Assembly (NCBI GenBank): GCA_947258975.1
Contig: CAMYKK010000022.1
Location: 1 to 64,000, forward strand
DNA from: an uncultured Gammaproteobacteria bacterium
GTDB taxonomy: Bacteria > Pseudomonadota > Gammaproteobacteria > Arenicellales > JAANXG01
Length of the DNA: 64,000 nt
Direction of reading: 5' to 3'
Shown: piece by piece, positions 25,805 to 34,626 of the stretch
Numbering within the stretch: position 1 is the stretch's first letter
Layout: every line of letters starts with the position of its first letter
Notes under the pieces: generated by a model
What the model was told of the DNA's origin: nothing
The model's database searches: none
What the model saw: the letters and a program-made list of their open reading frames with translations, nothing else
Made by a program: the position numbers and the translations under genes

Positions 25805-27373
25805 ATGACAGATAAACCTCTCACTGAATCCGGGGCGCAGCGATCTACTGCTGAACCGCAGGCGCCGGATGCGCTGTGCGTCGCGGTAGTTGGCGCGAGC
25901 GGGTACATTGGCAGCAACTTGGTGCCCAAGCTGGTCGCGCGCGGATTCCGCGTGCGCGCAACTGCGCGCAGCCGGGAGGTGCTGGCGGGACGCCGTTGGC
26001 CCGGTGTCGAGATCGTGTGCGCCGACGTGCTGGCCCCGGCAACACTGGCCGAAGCCCTGGTGGGTATCGATGTCGCTTATTATCTGGTGCACTCGCTGGA
26101 TACAAGTGGTGACTTTTCCCTGTTGGAACAGCAAGGCGCGGACAACTTTGCCGAAGCGGCAGCGAACGCCGGTGTCAGGCGCATTGTCTACCTTGGCGGG
26201 CTGATCCCCGAGAACGCGGATTCACAACATCTGGTCTCACGGCGTATTACCGGGGAACATCTGCGCAGCGGTCGTGTGCCGGTCACCGAGATTCGTGCCG
26301 GTATCATAGTCGGCCCGGGATCATATGCATTCGAAGTCATTCGTGATCTGGTCAATAACCTGCCGGTGATGGTGACACCGCGCTGGGTCAAGGTTAAGTC
26401 GCCTCCAATTGCCTTGGATAACCTCTTGGTGTACTTGGTGCGTGTGGCTGAGTTGGATGAGGCGGCCGGTCTAATCTATGATGCGGCCGGGCCGGAGATG
26501 CTTAGTTACAAGGAGCTCATGTTGCAATACGGCGAATTTGTGGGTAAGCGGCCGTTCATTATTCCCGTACCGGTACTGACGCCGACGCTTTCCTCCTATT
26601 GGCTGCGTGCGGTGACCTCGGTGCCGACCCCTATCGCCCGTGCATTGATCGCCGGTCTCAAGCTGGACATTCAGGCCGACGACAGTGCTCTGCGCAGCCT
26701 GGTTCCGCAGCAGCTGCTCACCTACCGCGAAGCGGTTGCCGCCGTCTTTGATGCCGAACGCCACAACGCCGTGGCCGCACGCTGGACCGAAGGTATGTTG
26801 ATGTTCCGCGATTACAATCCAAACTATGGATACTACGCAAAGAAAGCCGGCGGCACCGCGCTCGCTAAGGCATCACCCGCATCGGTGTGGGCCCAGGTTG
26901 CCGCCATCGGCGGTGACAACCGATATTACTATGCGAACTCATTGTGGGCGGTGCGGGAGTTTTTCGATTGGGCCATCGGCGGTCAGGGACTGAACCGCGG
27001 ACGCCGCCATCCGACCGAATTACGCGTTGGCGACACCATCGACTCGTGGCGGGTGATTGGCGTCGAACCCCCACGACGGCTGACCTTGGGATTCGGCATG
27101 AAGGCGCCGGGCGCCGGTGTCCTGGAGTTCGACATCAAATCCGAGGATCCGCAGCAGACCCGCGTCACCGTCACCGCATACTGGCACCCCGCGGGTGTGT
27201 GGGGATTGATGTATTGGTATGCGTTCGCCCCGTCACATGCCGTGGTCTTCAATGGCATGGCGCGCGCCATAGCCGAACGGGCGCAGGCGGCACCGGTTCA
27301 TGATGTGCCCAAGTCTGATGCACCATCGCGAAGACCCGGTGAGAACAATCCGCTCTCCGAGTCATCCAAATAA
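25805..27373 (+). CDS. SDR/NmrA-like Rossmann protein fused to DUF2867
   Basis: This is a 522-residue two-domain protein. The N-terminal Rossmann domain starts with CVAVVGASGYIGSNLVPKL (GxxGxxG) and ATARSREVL, suggesting NAD(P)H binding. The active-site YxxxK of classical SDRs is not evident, as in atypical NmrA/complex-I-subunit-like SDRs. The C-terminal half from about residue 330 matches DUF2867 (SPASVWAQVAAIGG, YANSLWAVREFFDWAIGG, LTLGFGMKAPGAGVLEFDI), a START-like fold. Function unknown, possibly quinone- or lipid-related. It is divergent from the CbbQ-like gene, sharing the 25573-25804 region. Confidence 0.88.
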   Translation: MTDKPLTESGAQRSTAEPQAPDALCVAVVGASGYIGSNLVPKLVARGFRVRATARSREVLAGRRWPGVEIVCADVLAPATLAEALVGIDVAYYLVHSLDTSGDFSLLEQQGADNFAEAAANAGVRRIVYLGGLIPENADSQHLVSRRITGEHLRSGRVPVTEIRAGIIVGPGSYAFEVIRDLVNNLPVMVTPRWVKVKSPPIALDNLLVYLVRVAELDEAAGLIYDAAGPEMLSYKELMLQYGEFVGKRPFIIPVPVLTPTLSSYWLRAVTSVPTPIARALIAGLKLDIQADDSALRSLVPQQLLTYREAVAAVFDAERHNAVAARWTEGMLMFRDYNPNYGYYAKKAGGTALAKASPASVWAQVAAIGGDNRYYYANSLWAVREFFDWAIGGQGLNRGRRHPTELRVGDTIDSWRVIGVEPPRRLTLGFGMKAPGAGVLEFDIKSEDPQQTRVTVTAYWHPAGVWGLMYWYAFAPSHAVVFNGMARAIAERAQAAPVHDVPKSDAPSRRPGENNPLSESSK

Positions 27374-27514
27374 GCAAGGGTTGCGACTGGGCGTTACCTT
27401 CCGGTAGGCCCCGCAATGCCTGAACCGCTTTAGTGGGTTTCGTACCAGCGGGTGTTCAGCCACCCGACCTGGGACTACGCGCAGTGCAAGTCTCTTAGCC
27501 GGCTTCGGGAATCC

Positions 27515-27640
27515 TCAGTAAATCAATTTCCAAAGAAGCGGTAAAAGACTTGACGTTGCGAGGGCATTGAGACCCATAGCCAATCCGGCGAACTCGCCGA
27601 GCAGCTGGCAGACAAGTATGAGAGTAAAGTACTCGAGCAT
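27515..27640 (-). pseudogene. Truncated CidA/LrgA-like membrane protein remnant (41 codons)
   Basis: On the minus strand an AAGGAG site precedes ATG 27640 and the product begins MLEYFTLILVCQLLGEFAGL, then AMGL. This closely resembles the first helix of CidA/LrgA holin-like proteins, whose helix ends in QLLGE and is followed by GLPVPGPVIGM. After AMGL the sequence changes to NALATSSLLPLLWKLIY and stops. Full CidA is about 120 residues, so this is a gene cut after helix 1, or a small membrane peptide derived from it. No CidB/LrgB partner is nearby. Confidence 0.55.
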
Positions 27641-27945
27641 CGCAACTCCTTCAGTAAACGCGAGGTCCTCGCTGATGATCAAACGAGAGAAGCGATCCTA
27701 TTCGTGAGGGTTCCGGCGACGCAATACCAAATTCGCCCCCCATGCTGACATTGGGTGATAGCGGCGCCATAAATCGCTGATGTCGATTTCGCGGGTGGCG
27801 GGTTGTGGCTGGGACGCGCCGAAAGAGTTCAATACAGCAGGCGTATTGAGTGACCATGTGTCGAACTAAAGGTCCCGGTACGCTCCCGTTGCTCGTGATT
27901 GTTGGCGCGAAAGCCGATTTTCTGATATCTCCAACTGATGCATAT
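27641..27945 (-). other. Intergenic region between MFS gene and CidA-like remnant
   Basis: These 305 bp hold no gene I can support. Open frames crossing it on either strand (for example one from 28031 to 27651) have no family features and overlap the MFS gene. No terminator-like hairpin with a T run was seen. Confidence 0.35.
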
Positions 27946-29178
27946 TTAAGAATTCCCGGTGTTTGCGCCACGACCGCGAAAGCGAAACGCATACCAGGTG
28001 GCCAGCGTGCCACCGAGTCCAAGGATAGCAAATGCCCAACCCCATTGGGTCACCGACGTGCCGGTTGGATTGGTCCAGTCCAACACCGCCCCGAACACGA
28101 TCGGTGCCACGGATCCGGCGCCGAAACCGAGTAGTGCACGAACCGCGAGTACCGAGCCGAGATACCCGGCGTCGACGGATTCGGATAACGCGGTAGATAA
28201 CACCGGAGAATCGCCGATGGCAGCGAAGTAATAGAGAAAACCGATCATCATGACAATATACACGGGAAAGACGATTAGCCACCCGATCGTGAACGACAGG
28301 ATCGCCCCGCAAGCCGCGACCCAAATCAGTATCCGGCGCCGGCCCCAGTGGTCGGATAATCGCCCCATGGACGCCGAGGCGAAGGATCCGATGACGTGCA
28401 TAGATGCCGTGAGATACGCCCCGAACTGGGCGGTGTCTGCAAGACCGTTCCCCGCCAACGCGAAACTCGCAGCGAAGAAGGTGGGGGTCCATGACCACAT
28501 GCCAAGAAGTTCCCAGGAATGCGACGTGTAGCCGGCAACCAGGCACCTGGCGTCATGGTTTTTTCGCAGCAGCTGAAATACGCGAATACCGCGGGGCCGG
28601 GGATGGATGATGTTGGGCGTTCCGCGCAGCGCGAGCCACGACATGATCACGCCCAGCACCGGCAGCAGGCCGGTGACAATGAACGCGGCGCGGTAGTCGG
28701 CGAAATGGAGGCATACTCCCGTCACCCCCAGGGAAAAGGCGTAACCGACCGAGGTGCTTGCGATGAGATACCCGACCGCCGCGCCGCGCCGACGCGAGTC
28801 ATAGCGATCCGCGAACAGGATTATGGCCGGTGTGTATAGGCCGCCCTGGGTGGTTGCGGCCAGGGCATAAAACAACAACCCGCTGAGGTAGGAGCGCGCG
28901 AAAAATCCAAACGACATCGCGGAAACGGCGCTCAACACGGCGGCGATCACGAATACCCGTTTGGCGCCAAAGTGATCCGCCAGCCACGACGATGCGAACA
29001 GAGATATTGCGTACGCCGCCATAAAACCGGAGGCGATGGTTCCAGCGCGCGCCGCCGACATCTGCCATTCGTCGAGGAGCACCGGTAGGCATGCCGCATA
29101 CACCATGTAATTGGCATACATTAACACCCGCGCGGAAAATATGAGCGCGAGCCAGTTGTCGGTTCGTGTGATCAGCAC
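27946..29178 (-). CDS. MFS transporter
   Basis: This 410-residue carrier has about 12 transmembrane helices. MFS motif A appears as SWLADHFGAKRVFVI between helices 2 and 3, and its repeat GRLSDHWGRRRILIW between helices 8 and 9. The general pattern (MVYAACLPVLLDEWQMSAARAGTIASGF) resembles the cyanate/aromatic-acid branch but gives no reliable substrate. The start at ATG 29178 is followed by a normal first helix. It is transcribed away from uup, with a 276-bp shared upstream region. Confidence 0.88.
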   Translation of the reverse strand: MLITRTDNWLALIFSARVLMYANYMVYAACLPVLLDEWQMSAARAGTIASGFMAAYAISLFASSWLADHFGAKRVFVIAAVLSAVSAMSFGFFARSYLSGLLFYALAATTQGGLYTPAIILFADRYDSRRRGAAVGYLIASTSVGYAFSLGVTGVCLHFADYRAAFIVTGLLPVLGVIMSWLALRGTPNIIHPRPRGIRVFQLLRKNHDARCLVAGYTSHSWELLGMWSWTPTFFAASFALAGNGLADTAQFGAYLTASMHVIGSFASASMGRLSDHWGRRRILIWVAACGAILSFTIGWLIVFPVYIVMMIGFLYYFAAIGDSPVLSTALSESVDAGYLGSVLAVRALLGFGAGSVAPIVFGAVLDWTNPTGTSVTQWGWAFAILGLGGTLATWYAFRFRGRGANTGNS

Positions 29179-29454
29179 AGGCAGTTCATATTCTTGTATT
29201 CTATGCGTCCGAGACGACCGGTAACCCTCCGACTTATGCGCATTGACAGGGTATCATCTCCGTGCACCGCGCGGGGGTAGATGTGCGCGCAACGGTGGTG
29301 TCTAAATCTTCCGTCAACGGCGTTGGCGTTCTCCGTTGCTGAAGGGTAGCGCCGCGCCGACCAGTATGTTGATAAACTGGACCCCGATTCGCGCAAGCGC
29401 GTTTCAAACGCCGCGTTTACGTAATATGAGTCCACGCGAACGAATTCAAAATCG

Positions 29455-31389
29455 ATGACGATATTGACCCTCAATGACGTGTCTCTTGCCTTGGGTCATC
29501 GGCCGCTGCTGGATCATGTGGACCTGAGAGTTGCGGCCGGTGAACGGATTTGCGTCGTGGGACGAAACGGCATGGGCAAGTCCACATTGTTTCGTCTCAT
29601 CAGCGGTCAGATCGAACCGGACGATGGCGAAATCTGGCGAAAAGACGGCTTGCACATCTCGTGCTTGGATCAGGAGGTGCCAGCCGCGACCTCCGACACG
29701 ATTTTCGAGGCGGTTGCATCCGGGTTGGGAGACCTGGGCCGCTTACTATCCGATTATCACAGTGTGTCGCATCAGGTCGTTGCAACAGACCCGGTATCTT
29801 TAGACAGGATGTCAAGCCTGCAACAGCGAATCGACGCCACGGATGGGTGGAACATCAACCACAAGGTCGAGACCGTCTTGAGCCGCCTGTCGTTGCCCGC
29901 CGATAAGCACATCGCCGATTGCTCCGGCGGTATACGCCGGCAAGTGATGTTGGCACAGGCGCTGGTAAGCGACCCGGGGTTATTGTTGTTGGACGAGCCG
30001 ACCAATCATATGGATATAGCTGCGATCAACTGGCTGGAAGGATATCTGGCGGCTTTTCAAGGCGCGTTGGTGTTCATCACCCATGACCGTACTCTGCTCA
30101 GACACCTGGCGACACGCATTATTGAACTGGATCGGGGAAACCTGACATCGTTCCCCGGTGACTACGCCTATTACCAACGCAAGAAAGAAGTATTAATTGA
30201 GATCGAAACCCGGGCGAACGAAAAATTCGACAAAAAAGTGGCAGCGCACGAAGCGTGGATACGTCAGGGAATCAAGGCGCGGCGCACACGTAACGAGGGC
30301 CGGGTCAAAACCCTGCAAGCAATGCGCCGGGAACGAAGCCAACGTCAAATGATGCCGGGGAGGGTCAGCTTGGACGTTGACGGCAGCGATGTGTCAGGAA
30401 AGCGGGTGGCAGATCTTGAGCATGTCAATTTCCAGTATGGTGATCATTTGGTGATCCGTGATTTGTCGACACGCATCATGCGTGGGGATCGCGTCGGAAT
30501 CATTGGTCCCAACGGCTGCGGCAAGAGTACTTTGTTGAGACTGATTTTGGGGGAATTAAATTCCGATTCGGGCCGCATTATCATGGGCAGCCGTCTGCAA
30601 ATGGCTTACTTTGACCAACAGCGGATGCGGTTGGATGCTAACAAGACGGTCAGAGAGAACGTCAGTGAAGGGAATGATCACATTCTCGTACGTGGCCGCT
30701 CACGCCATGTCATCAGCTATCTGAAAGACTTCTTGTTTCCGCCGGAGCGCGTTGATTCGCCGGTCAACAGCTTGTCCGGCGGCGAGCGAAACCGCTTGCT
30801 GTTGGCAAAGATGTTTACGCAGCCGGCGAATATCATGATTCTCGATGAGCCAACCAACGATCTCGACGTCGACACATTGGAATTGCTCGAGGAGCTGTTA
30901 ATCGAGTTCGATGGCACCGTGCTGTTGGTTAGCCACGATCGGACCTTTCTAGACAACGTGGTGACCAGCACCCTTGTGTTTGAAGGCGACGGCACGGTGG
31001 AACAATATGTGGGTGGGTACGAGGACTGGTTGCGGCAGAAAAAGACATCGTTGGCCAAGGAACGACCCGCTGTTGGCGGGCTGCGGCAAGATGCCAAGCG
31101 GCGCCATAGCGAAGACAGGCATTCCGCCGGTGGGAAGAAATTGAGCTATAAGGAACAGCGGGAGTTGGATGGGATCCCTGCTTTTATTGAAGCGTTGGAG
31201 CAAGAACAACACCAGCTTACGGAAAAAGTCAGTCACGCCGAGTTCTATCAACAGGACCGGGATATTATCACCGCAACGCTGGGCCGCCTGCACCAGATTC
31301 GCGACGAGTTGAGCGAAGCCTACGAGCGCTGGGACTATCTGGACGCAAGGAGTCGAAGCGCGTCGGATTCAAGCACCAAAAAGCCGTAG
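29455..31389 (+). CDS. uup: ABC-F ATPase Uup
   Basis: This is a 644-residue soluble protein with two ABC domains. The Walker A motifs are GRNGMGKST and GPNGCGKST. Two signature sequences are present, CSGGIRRQ (variant) and LSGGERNR, with Walker B LLLLDEPTNH and IMILDEPTND. The linker between domains is Arg/Lys rich (RRTRNEGRVKTLQAMRRERSQRQ), and the C-terminal 80 residues form a charged coiled coil (ALEQEQHQLTEKVSHAEFYQ) typical of Uup. ABC-F proteins act on the ribosome; Uup also affects precise transposon excision in E. coli. The first signature lacks the usual Leu (CSGG), a small departure. Confidence 0.92.
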   Translation: MTILTLNDVSLALGHRPLLDHVDLRVAAGERICVVGRNGMGKSTLFRLISGQIEPDDGEIWRKDGLHISCLDQEVPAATSDTIFEAVASGLGDLGRLLSDYHSVSHQVVATDPVSLDRMSSLQQRIDATDGWNINHKVETVLSRLSLPADKHIADCSGGIRRQVMLAQALVSDPGLLLLDEPTNHMDIAAINWLEGYLAAFQGALVFITHDRTLLRHLATRIIELDRGNLTSFPGDYAYYQRKKEVLIEIETRANEKFDKKVAAHEAWIRQGIKARRTRNEGRVKTLQAMRRERSQRQMMPGRVSLDVDGSDVSGKRVADLEHVNFQYGDHLVIRDLSTRIMRGDRVGIIGPNGCGKSTLLRLILGELNSDSGRIIMGSRLQMAYFDQQRMRLDANKTVRENVSEGNDHILVRGRSRHVISYLKDFLFPPERVDSPVNSLSGGERNRLLLAKMFTQPANIMILDEPTNDLDVDTLELLEELLIEFDGTVLLVSHDRTFLDNVVTSTLVFEGDGTVEQYVGGYEDWLRQKKTSLAKERPAVGGLRQDAKRRHSEDRHSAGGKKLSYKEQRELDGIPAFIEALEQEQHQLTEKVSHAEFYQQDRDIITATLGRLHQIRDELSEAYERWDYLDARSRSASDSSTKKP

Positions 31390-31407
31390 CTCATACGTTG
31401 AGCACGA

Positions 31408-31782
31408 TTACTGAAGCTTCTTGATGTCTGCCTTCTCTAGCAGAACCGGATACGCGTATCCCGCCCCGAAATCGACGTCGGTGGCAACGCGCCCGGTCAC
31501 GGCCACTTTGTCGCCGATCTGAGCGGTTTGTTCACTGGTGACAGTGATATCGTTACTGCCCACCGCGCCGGTGCCGTCCTGAACATGAAGAAAGTTTCTG
31601 TACATGATCCCGTTGTTTACCTTTACTACCTTACCCGTAATCTGGACCTGTTTGCCGCTCAATGCGCTCTTTTCCGCAAACAGGGCTTCTACGGTTTTGT
31701 TCACGGGTTCCTCAGCGAAACCCGTGGCGGCGATTGAGACCAGGGCAACTGTTGTAAAGAAGAAGGTGGCCGATTTCAGCAT
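31408..31782 (-). CDS. Exported OB-fold protein
   Basis: This 124-residue protein begins with a signal peptide (FFFTTVALVSIAATGFA, cleavage near residue 23). The mature part, ALSGKQVQITGKVVKVNNGIM then NFLHVQDGTGAVGSNDITVTS and IGDKVAVTGRVATDVDFG, has the alternating strand pattern of a small OB fold as in periplasmic DNA-binding-like or BOF proteins. It converges with uup, with an 18-bp gap. Family members are usually annotated as nucleic-acid-binding OB-fold proteins, but periplasmic location makes this unlikely to be the role. Function unknown. Confidence 0.75.
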   Translation of the reverse strand: MLKSATFFFTTVALVSIAATGFAEEPVNKTVEALFAEKSALSGKQVQITGKVVKVNNGIMYRNFLHVQDGTGAVGSNDITVTSEQTAQIGDKVAVTGRVATDVDFGAGYAYPVLLEKADIKKLQ

Positions 31783-31962
31783 GTCAAAATCCTCCAGAAA
31801 TTGGCAGAGTAAGTTCCGTTGCCCGCATCAATATGCCTGCCCCTACTATCACGGTTTGACATCCTCATTCGCAACGAAAGACGACGAGTATGAGAGTTTA
31901 GACGGTCTTTTGTATTAATGCGATCTGAAAAATCACCGCGTTAGTAACTCGTGCTTGATCAG

Positions 31963-32077
31963 GCTGCGCGGAGTCGCAGTGCTTGTGCTGCGCGGAGTCG
32001 CAGTGCTTGTGCTGCGCGGAGTCGCAGTGCTTGTGCTGCGCGGAGTCGCAGTGCTTGTGCTGCGCGGAGTCGCAGTG
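31963..32077 (+). repeat. 24-bp tandem repeat array, 4.8 perfect copies, each a small hairpin
   Basis: Units start at 31963, 31987, 32011, 32035 and 32059; the last is cut at about 19 bp. Every unit contains CTGCG-CGGAGT-CGCAG, a 5-bp stem with a 6-base loop, followed by TGCTTGT. Copies are identical. The array begins 33 bp beyond the stop codon of rpoS on the minus strand. Because 24 is divisible by three, all frames stay open and give repeated peptides, but there is no sign that it is translated. Confidence 0.9.
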
Positions 32078-32110
32078 TGCGCCAGCCTTCCGGATACTGG
32101 TGCAATATGT

Positions 32111-33073
32111 CTAGGAGAGATTCTCGAGCGTGTAGCCACGGATCTCGAGCATTTCACGAAGTTTCGCCAGCGACTCCACTTGAATCTGTCTGACCCGCTC
32201 ACGTGTGACGCCGACGTCCTTGCCAACCTGTTCCAGGGTGGATACGTTTCTTCCACCGAGTCCAAATCGGCGTTCTATTACTTCGCGCTGTTTCTCGTTC
32301 AGTGTTCCCAGCCACTCATTGATGTGTACCAGAACCTTTTTGTTCTGCAGTAGATCGGCGGGGTCGTTGATCGATTCATCGGGAATGATCTCGACCAAGG
32401 TCCGGTCGGAATCGGAGTCCATAGGTGCGTCAATTGACGTGACGCTTTCTTCGAGTCCCAGCATGCGTTTGACGTCACCGACCGGCACGTCGAGTTTTGA
32501 CGCAATTTCATCGGCGCTCGGTTCATGATCCAATTGTTGCGCCAGTCGCTTGGCCGCACGGTGATAGACATTCATTTCCTTGACGATGTGCACCGGCAGT
32601 CGAATGGTACGGGCTTGATTCATGATCGCCCGTTCTATGGTCTGCCGGATCCACCAAGTTGCATAGGTGGAAAAACGAAATCCCCGCTCGGGGTCAAATT
32701 TCTCGACTGCTCGGATCAAGCCGAGATTTCCCTCCTCAATGAGGTCCAATAGGGACAAGCCGTGGCTGATATAACGGCGTGCGATCTTCACCACCAGACG
32801 CAGGTTACTTTCTATCATGCGGTCGCGTGCTGCCGGGTCTCCCTGCTGGCAAAGGCGTCCGTAATAAACTTCCTCATCGGCAGACAACAGGGGAGAATGG
32901 CCGATCTCCCGCAGATAGATTTGTGTGGCATTGGAACTGGAAGACTGTGAGTTGCGCAGTGTTTTCTTAGACCCGCGACCAGTGTCATCATCCGCAGCCC
33001 GCGACTTTACGTACGCACCCGCTGGATCGGGACGATCAACATCATCGCAACGCGCTTGTACACCCCTCGCCAT
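32111..33073 (-). CDS. rpoS: RNA polymerase sigma factor RpoS
   Basis: This 320-residue group-2 sigma-70 factor governs the general stress and stationary-phase response. Region 1.2 starts near [19 protein letters not shown], region 2 contains [44 protein letters not shown] and [17 protein letters not shown], region 3 has [16 protein letters not shown], and region 4.2 has [15 protein letters not shown]. The short region before 1.2 and the total length separate it from RpoD. A GAGGGTGAG site precedes ATG 33073. The nlpD, pcm and surE genes usual upstream of rpoS are absent. A hairpin repeat lies just after the stop. Confidence 0.95.
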   Translation of the reverse strand: MARGVQARCDDVDRPDPAGAYVKSRAADDDTGRGSKKTLRNSQSSSSNATQIYLREIGHSPLLSADEEVYYGRLCQQGDPAARDRMIESNLRLVVKIARRYISHGLSLLDLIEEGNLGLIRAVEKFDPERGFRFSTYATWWIRQTIERAIMNQARTIRLPVHIVKEMNVYHRAAKRLAQQLDHEPSADEIASKLDVPVGDVKRMLGLEESVTSIDAPMDSDSDRTLVEIIPDESINDPADLLQNKKVLVHINEWLGTLNEKQREVIERRFGLGGRNVSTLEQVGKDVGVTRERVRQIQVESLAKLREMLEIRGYTLENLS

Positions 33074-33394
33074 GTTCTCACCCTCTCAAGTTGTTTCCCA
33101 AACAGCGACCGCGGACCGATATTTCATGGCGGCGCCGTCAGCCTTTTGTATTTAATAAAGCACATTGCGTGCCAATACCAGGACTTTGCCGCGCAACGAG
33201 CAAAAAACTGCTACAGAACAATTGCTTACTGCTGGCTAGGGTGAGGTCGGCTGGATTCCGATGGGCGGTATGTTTCAGACGTATGGACGGTAATTGGCAA
33301 CCCGACTAACAAATATTGTCGCCCCCGGGTGAAGTGGGGTAACACGCCCGGTGCGTGGATTCGGCGGGAAATCCGCGCGCGGCACATGGTTCGG
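33074..33394 (-). promoter_or_regulatory. Upstream region of rpoS
   Basis: The 321 bp between rpoS and the YeeE-like gene must hold the rpoS promoter and leader, since nlpD (which carries the main rpoS promoter in enterobacteria) is missing. AT-rich sequence lies around 33150-33165 and 33205-33225. I could not identify a convincing -10/-35 pair, and nothing else coding was seen. Confidence 0.4.
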
Positions 33395-34435
33395 TTAGCC
33401 ACTTTCGATGTGTTGCAGCCAGGCCAAGCCCAGCCGCATGCCCGCGATGATCGCGGTGGTGGCGATCATGGGCTCGAGTGAACACGTGGAGATGCCGCTC
33501 AGTCCGTTACCGATATTGCAGCCGCCGGCGAACACCGCGCCCACCCCCATCAACAGTCCGCCGGTTAGATGATGACCAATCCGGCTCACTTGTGGCGGTC
33601 GCCACCTGAGCGTGCGGTTCAACCACGCACTGCCGGCGGACCCCAGTAATACCCCGACGAGCAGCGGGATGCTGAAGTTGTTGATCGAGCTGCCTTTGCT
33701 CACGAGGTAGATGCCGGCGCGGGCCACGGGTCCCGCGAAAGACACTGAGGATGGACGATGAACGTGATAGTCGAACTCGTCGACGGACAGATAACCAGTG
33801 ATAAACCAACCAGCTACGATCAACCCGCCTACCATAAGGCCGGCGGCCGTCAGATCGTTGCCGAGTGCGCGGCGACCGAGTGCCAAAATTACCGCCAGGC
33901 TCACAACGGCGATCGCCACGGCAAACAGCCACGGCGATAACCCCAGGATGATGGCCACGGAGGCATCCCCCGAGGGGACCACCACACTGGTGGTCGCTGC
34001 CAGCCATTGACGCGCCGGGGCCATGACGCCGTAAAGGGATACCATCGCGCCCATGGCCAAGGCCATCAGCGTCAGCAGCGCGCCGCCGTTACCTTCGGCC
34101 GCACCAACCACCGTGCGCCCCGCACATCCGCCGGCGAGCATGGCACCGCAACCGAACATCAACCCACCTCCAATCGCTCCGACCCAGTCGATTTGTGCCG
34201 ACCGATAGCCGGAATCTGCAACCGCGACCCAGCTGGCGGATTCCAGAGCCTGCGTGCCCAGCAACGCCACCGCCACCGCTGCGACGAACGCTCGCAACTG
34301 CCGGGTATCGCCTATCAGCACCAGATTGCTGACCGCCGCCACCAGGCAGAACCGGGAACGCTGCACAACAACTCCGAAGGCGAGGCCAACCATCAAGCCG
34401 CCCACGATCAGCCAGAGGTTGAACTCTTCGCTCAT
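33395..34435 (-). CDS. YeeE/YedE (TsuA-type) sulfur-compound transporter
   Basis: This 346-residue membrane protein has about ten hydrophobic segments and two inverted halves. Conserved Cys motifs are visible: VVQRSRFCL near the start, MFGCGAMLAGGCAGR near residue 100 and VFAGGCNIGNGLSG near the end, which in TsuA form the thiosulfate pathway lined by Cys. Some members move thiosulfate, others selenium or sulfur species for tRNA and sulfane-sulfur pathways. The D-cysteine desulfhydrase gene lies 191 bp upstream on the same strand, so a sulfur-assimilation role is likely. No TusA gene is adjacent. Confidence 0.9.
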   Translation of the reverse strand: MSEEFNLWLIVGGLMVGLAFGVVVQRSRFCLVAAVSNLVLIGDTRQLRAFVAAVAVALLGTQALESASWVAVADSGYRSAQIDWVGAIGGGLMFGCGAMLAGGCAGRTVVGAAEGNGGALLTLMALAMGAMVSLYGVMAPARQWLAATTSVVVPSGDASVAIILGLSPWLFAVAIAVVSLAVILALGRRALGNDLTAAGLMVGGLIVAGWFITGYLSVDEFDYHVHRPSSVSFAGPVARAGIYLVSKGSSINNFSIPLLVGVLLGSAGSAWLNRTLRWRPPQVSRIGHHLTGGLLMGVGAVFAGGCNIGNGLSGISTCSLEPMIATTAIIAGMRLGLAWLQHIESG

Positions 34436-34626
34436 ATACCGGTTAGGGGCAAGGTGCTACAGCCAAATTGACGCGCGGACCGCGCATGAATGATCATCGC
34501 AAATGTGATAGCGGAATTGTTCATCGAAGCACTCGAAATGACGAAACACGAAAGCAAATCACCGGCGTTGGTTGGGGATCATATCAGCTCAGCAGGAATT
34601 GCGCTTCGCTCACCCCCTAGCTGAGG

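Noticed and set aside
27651-28031. Open frame of 126 codons on the minus strand after the MFS gene
   Set aside because: It overlaps the MFS gene in another frame and has no recognisable domain.
31963-32077. CRISPR array
   Set aside because: The units are directly adjacent with no spacers and no cas gene is present.
31951-32193. Repeat peptide frames through the 24-bp array
   Set aside because: They are open only because the unit length is a multiple of three; no ribosome-binding site or conserved protein supports translation.
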